This document shows positions 62,839 through 64,000 of a DNA stretch of 64,000 nucleotides, one piece after another (positions within the stretch are counted from its first letter, which is position 1; each line of letters starts with the position of its first letter). The translations under genes and the position numbers were made by a program. This DNA comes from Sphingobium indicum BiD32 (lineage in GTDB: Bacteria > Pseudomonadota > Alphaproteobacteria > Sphingomonadales > Sphingomonadaceae). The notes under the pieces are model-generated. The model did no database searches and was not told the origin of the DNA. It was given only the letters and a program-made list of their open reading frames with translations. The stretch spans positions 1 to 64,000 of the forward strand of contig NZ_CAVK010000141.1 in assembly GCF_000382885.1 (NCBI RefSeq), given 5' to 3'.

Positions 62839-63435
62839 TCAGAGGACAGAAGCGGCTTTCTCCAATGCGCTGCTTTCATGGACCTTGCCAATCCTCAATT
62901 TGCGCGCCTGCCATTTACGGCCCATGCGGTGGCGCCAGAACCAGTCGGCAATGACATAGCCGATAATCGCCGCCCCGACCGATATGATCGAGAGGCCGAG
63001 CAGCATGGCGGGCGCGGCTTCGGACACCAGCCAGGCGGTCCACTGGCCGATCGTCGCATGATGATCAACCAGCGCCATGAAGCCCGAAGCATCCGCGCTG
63101 CGTCCCAGCATCCAGTTGCCGATATAGACCGACAGCCACAGAATCAGCGGGGTGGTGGCCGGGTTGGAGAGGAATGTCATGGCCGCCGCGACCGGAATAT
63201 TGGCGCGGAAGGGCAGCGCCAGCAGCGCGGCTCCTGCGATCTGGATGCCGGGGATCAGCAGGAAAATGCCGACCAGCAACCCCAGCGCCACGCCGCGCGG
63301 CACCGACCGGCGGGTAAAACGCCACAGCGACGGTTCCAGCACGCGGTGCGCGACGGGGGCGAGGAATTTGTTATGCTCCAGGCTTTCGCGCGTCGGCGCA
63401 TTGGCGTGCCACCAGCGACTGAGGCGGTTGTCCAT
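62839..63435 (-). CDS. DUF2062 domain membrane protein
   Basis: The 198-residue product has three membrane segments (about residues 45-80, 95-115, 145-175) and the family motifs PRGVALGLLVGIFLLIPG and FLSNPATTPLILW. Function unknown. The start shares one base with the smpB stop (TGATG), so it is coupled to smpB. Confidence 0.87.
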   Translation of the reverse strand: MDNRLSRWWHANAPTRESLEHNKFLAPVAHRVLEPSLWRFTRRSVPRGVALGLLVGIFLLIPGIQIAGAALLALPFRANIPVAAAMTFLSNPATTPLILWLSVYIGNWMLGRSADASGFMALVDHHATIGQWTAWLVSEAAPAMLLGLSIISVGAAIIGYVIADWFWRHRMGRKWQARKLRIGKVHESSALEKAASVL

Positions 63436-63917
63436 CAGCCCTTGTCCCGCATGATGCGCTGCTGGTCGCGCTTCCAGTCGCGATCCTTGATCGTCTCGCG
63501 CTTGTCGTGATTCTGCTTGCCCTTGGCCAGCGCCAGCTCGATCTTGGCGCGGCCCTGGCTGTTGAAATAGACCATCAGCGGCACCAGCGTCATGCCCTGC
63601 CGCGACACGGCGCTGTGCATCTTGTGGATCTCGCGCTCATGCAGCAACAGCTTGCGGGGGCGTTTGGGTTCGTGATTTTCGCGATTGCCATGGCTATATT
63701 CGGGAATGTTGCTGTTCACCAGAAACACCTGATTGCCCTTCACCTCGGCATAGCTTTCCGCGATCGACCCTTCGCCGCCACGCAGCGCCTTCACCTCTGT
63801 CCCCTGCAGGGCGATGCCTGCCTCGAACACATCTTCGATAAAATAGTCGAAGCGCGCGCGCCGGTTCTCGGCGACGATCTTTTTCTTGTCGAAGGTAACG
63901 GGACGGGGGCGGGCCAT
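63435..63917 (-). CDS. smpB: SsrA-binding protein SmpB
   Basis: SmpB binds tmRNA and is required for trans-translation on stalled ribosomes. The 160-residue product shows [32 protein letters not shown], and the basic tail ([16 protein letters not shown]). Length is normal. The ssrA RNA gene is not in this window. Confidence 0.96.
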   Translation of the reverse strand: MARPRPVTFDKKKIVAENRRARFDYFIEDVFEAGIALQGTEVKALRGGEGSIAESYAEVKGNQVFLVNSNIPEYSHGNRENHEPKRPRKLLLHEREIHKMHSAVSRQGMTLVPLMVYFNSQGRAKIELALAKGKQNHDKRETIKDRDWKRDQQRIMRDKG

Positions 63918-63961
63918 GGTTCCTGAACTAACTCACTTCACTATATAGGAACGGCGGACCG

Positions 63962-64000
63962 TTAAACGAGACCCGCAATTTCCAGCGCGCGATCGACCGC
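63962..64000 (-). CDS. dapA: 3' end of a gene, probably dapA (4-hydroxy-tetrahydrodipicolinate synthase)
   Basis: Only the last 12 codons and stop are inside the window, reading AVDRALEIAGLV. This fits the C terminus of DapA, and dapA-smpB is a frequent order in alphaproteobacteria. The call is from context and a short tail only. Confidence 0.45.
   Translation of the reverse strand, partial: AVDRALEIAGLV

Overview
This window reads as chromosomal DNA of a GC-rich alphaproteobacterium, most likely a member of the Sphingomonadaceae (Sphingobium/Sphingomonas-like). The reasons are the rpmH-rnpA-yidD-yidC-yihA order, a CckA kinase close to recA and smpB, a class I lysyl-tRNA synthetase, a bacteriophytochrome with its own heme oxygenase, an alphaproteobacterial SOS box (GTTC-N7-GTTC) in front of recA, and several families of palindromic intergenic repeats. 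No rRNA, integrase, transposase, prophage or CRISPR array was seen. One tRNA gene (tRNA-Glu, TTC) is present. The assignment is from recognition only; no database search was possible.

Layout. 1-4,300: ribosomal protein L34, RNase P protein, YidD/YidC membrane-insertion genes, the YihA GTPase, a zinc-ribbon-less YjdM homolog and a DoxX-like protein, with copies of one interspersed repeat between them. 4,380-7,700: CstA-type peptide/pyruvate transporter with its YbdD partner, then an XdhC-family protein. 7,800-9,150: a CI/Cro-like pair, that is an S24-peptidase repressor divergent from a tiny helix-turn-helix protein, with operator-like palindromes between them and a coupled gene of unknown function. 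9,160-13,540: exosortase-associated glycosyltransferase and O-ligase genes with unknown membrane proteins. 13,530-19,600: PfpI-like protein, topoisomerase IB, MscS channel, dipeptide epimerase, ABC exporter, PilZ protein. 19,800-22,360: tonB-exbB-exbD-exbD operon. 22,600-26,840: a secreted unknown, homoserine dehydrogenase, another secreted unknown, GlpX fructose-bisphosphatase, MerC-like protein. 26,900-30,900: MASE1-PAS-GGDEF diguanylate cyclase, catalase, ClpS. 30,980-33,730: phasin and PHA synthase with a striking inverted repeat in front of the phasin gene. 33,870-37,160: alanine aminotransferase, a small unannotated-type membrane protein, a DUF2721 protein, an orphan [2Fe-2S] subunit and a DODA-type dioxygenase. 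37,320-40,410: bphO-bphP phytochrome operon. 40,650-42,920: two RcnB-like secreted proteins flanking a prolyl-4-hydroxylase-like oxygenase. 43,130-49,070: lysK, PilZ protein, DinG/Rad3-type helicase, SixA-like phosphatase, MerR regulator, tRNA-Glu. 49,170-57,380: recJ, tamA, tamB. 57,500-64,000: transglutaminase-like protein, recA, a lone receiver, cckA, DUF2062 protein, smpB and the end of a gene that is probably dapA.

How they work together. Most of the window is core housekeeping: membrane protein insertion and envelope assembly (YidC, TamA/TamB, ABC exporter, TonB/ExbBD energy transduction), DNA repair (RecA, RecJ, helicase, topoisomerase IB), trans-translation and proteolysis (SmpB, ClpS), carbon storage (PhaC, phasin) and gluconeogenesis (GlpX). 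Signalling is rich (CckA, phytochrome HWE kinase, diguanylate cyclase, two PilZ proteins, a receiver-only protein). The most notable non-housekeeping signals are the CI/Cro-like module at 7.8-9.2 kb, the perfect 20-bp inverted repeat before the phasin gene, the FNR/FixK-like site before bphO, a short gene with an apparent CTG start at 35.1 kb, and at least five distinct palindromic repeat families.
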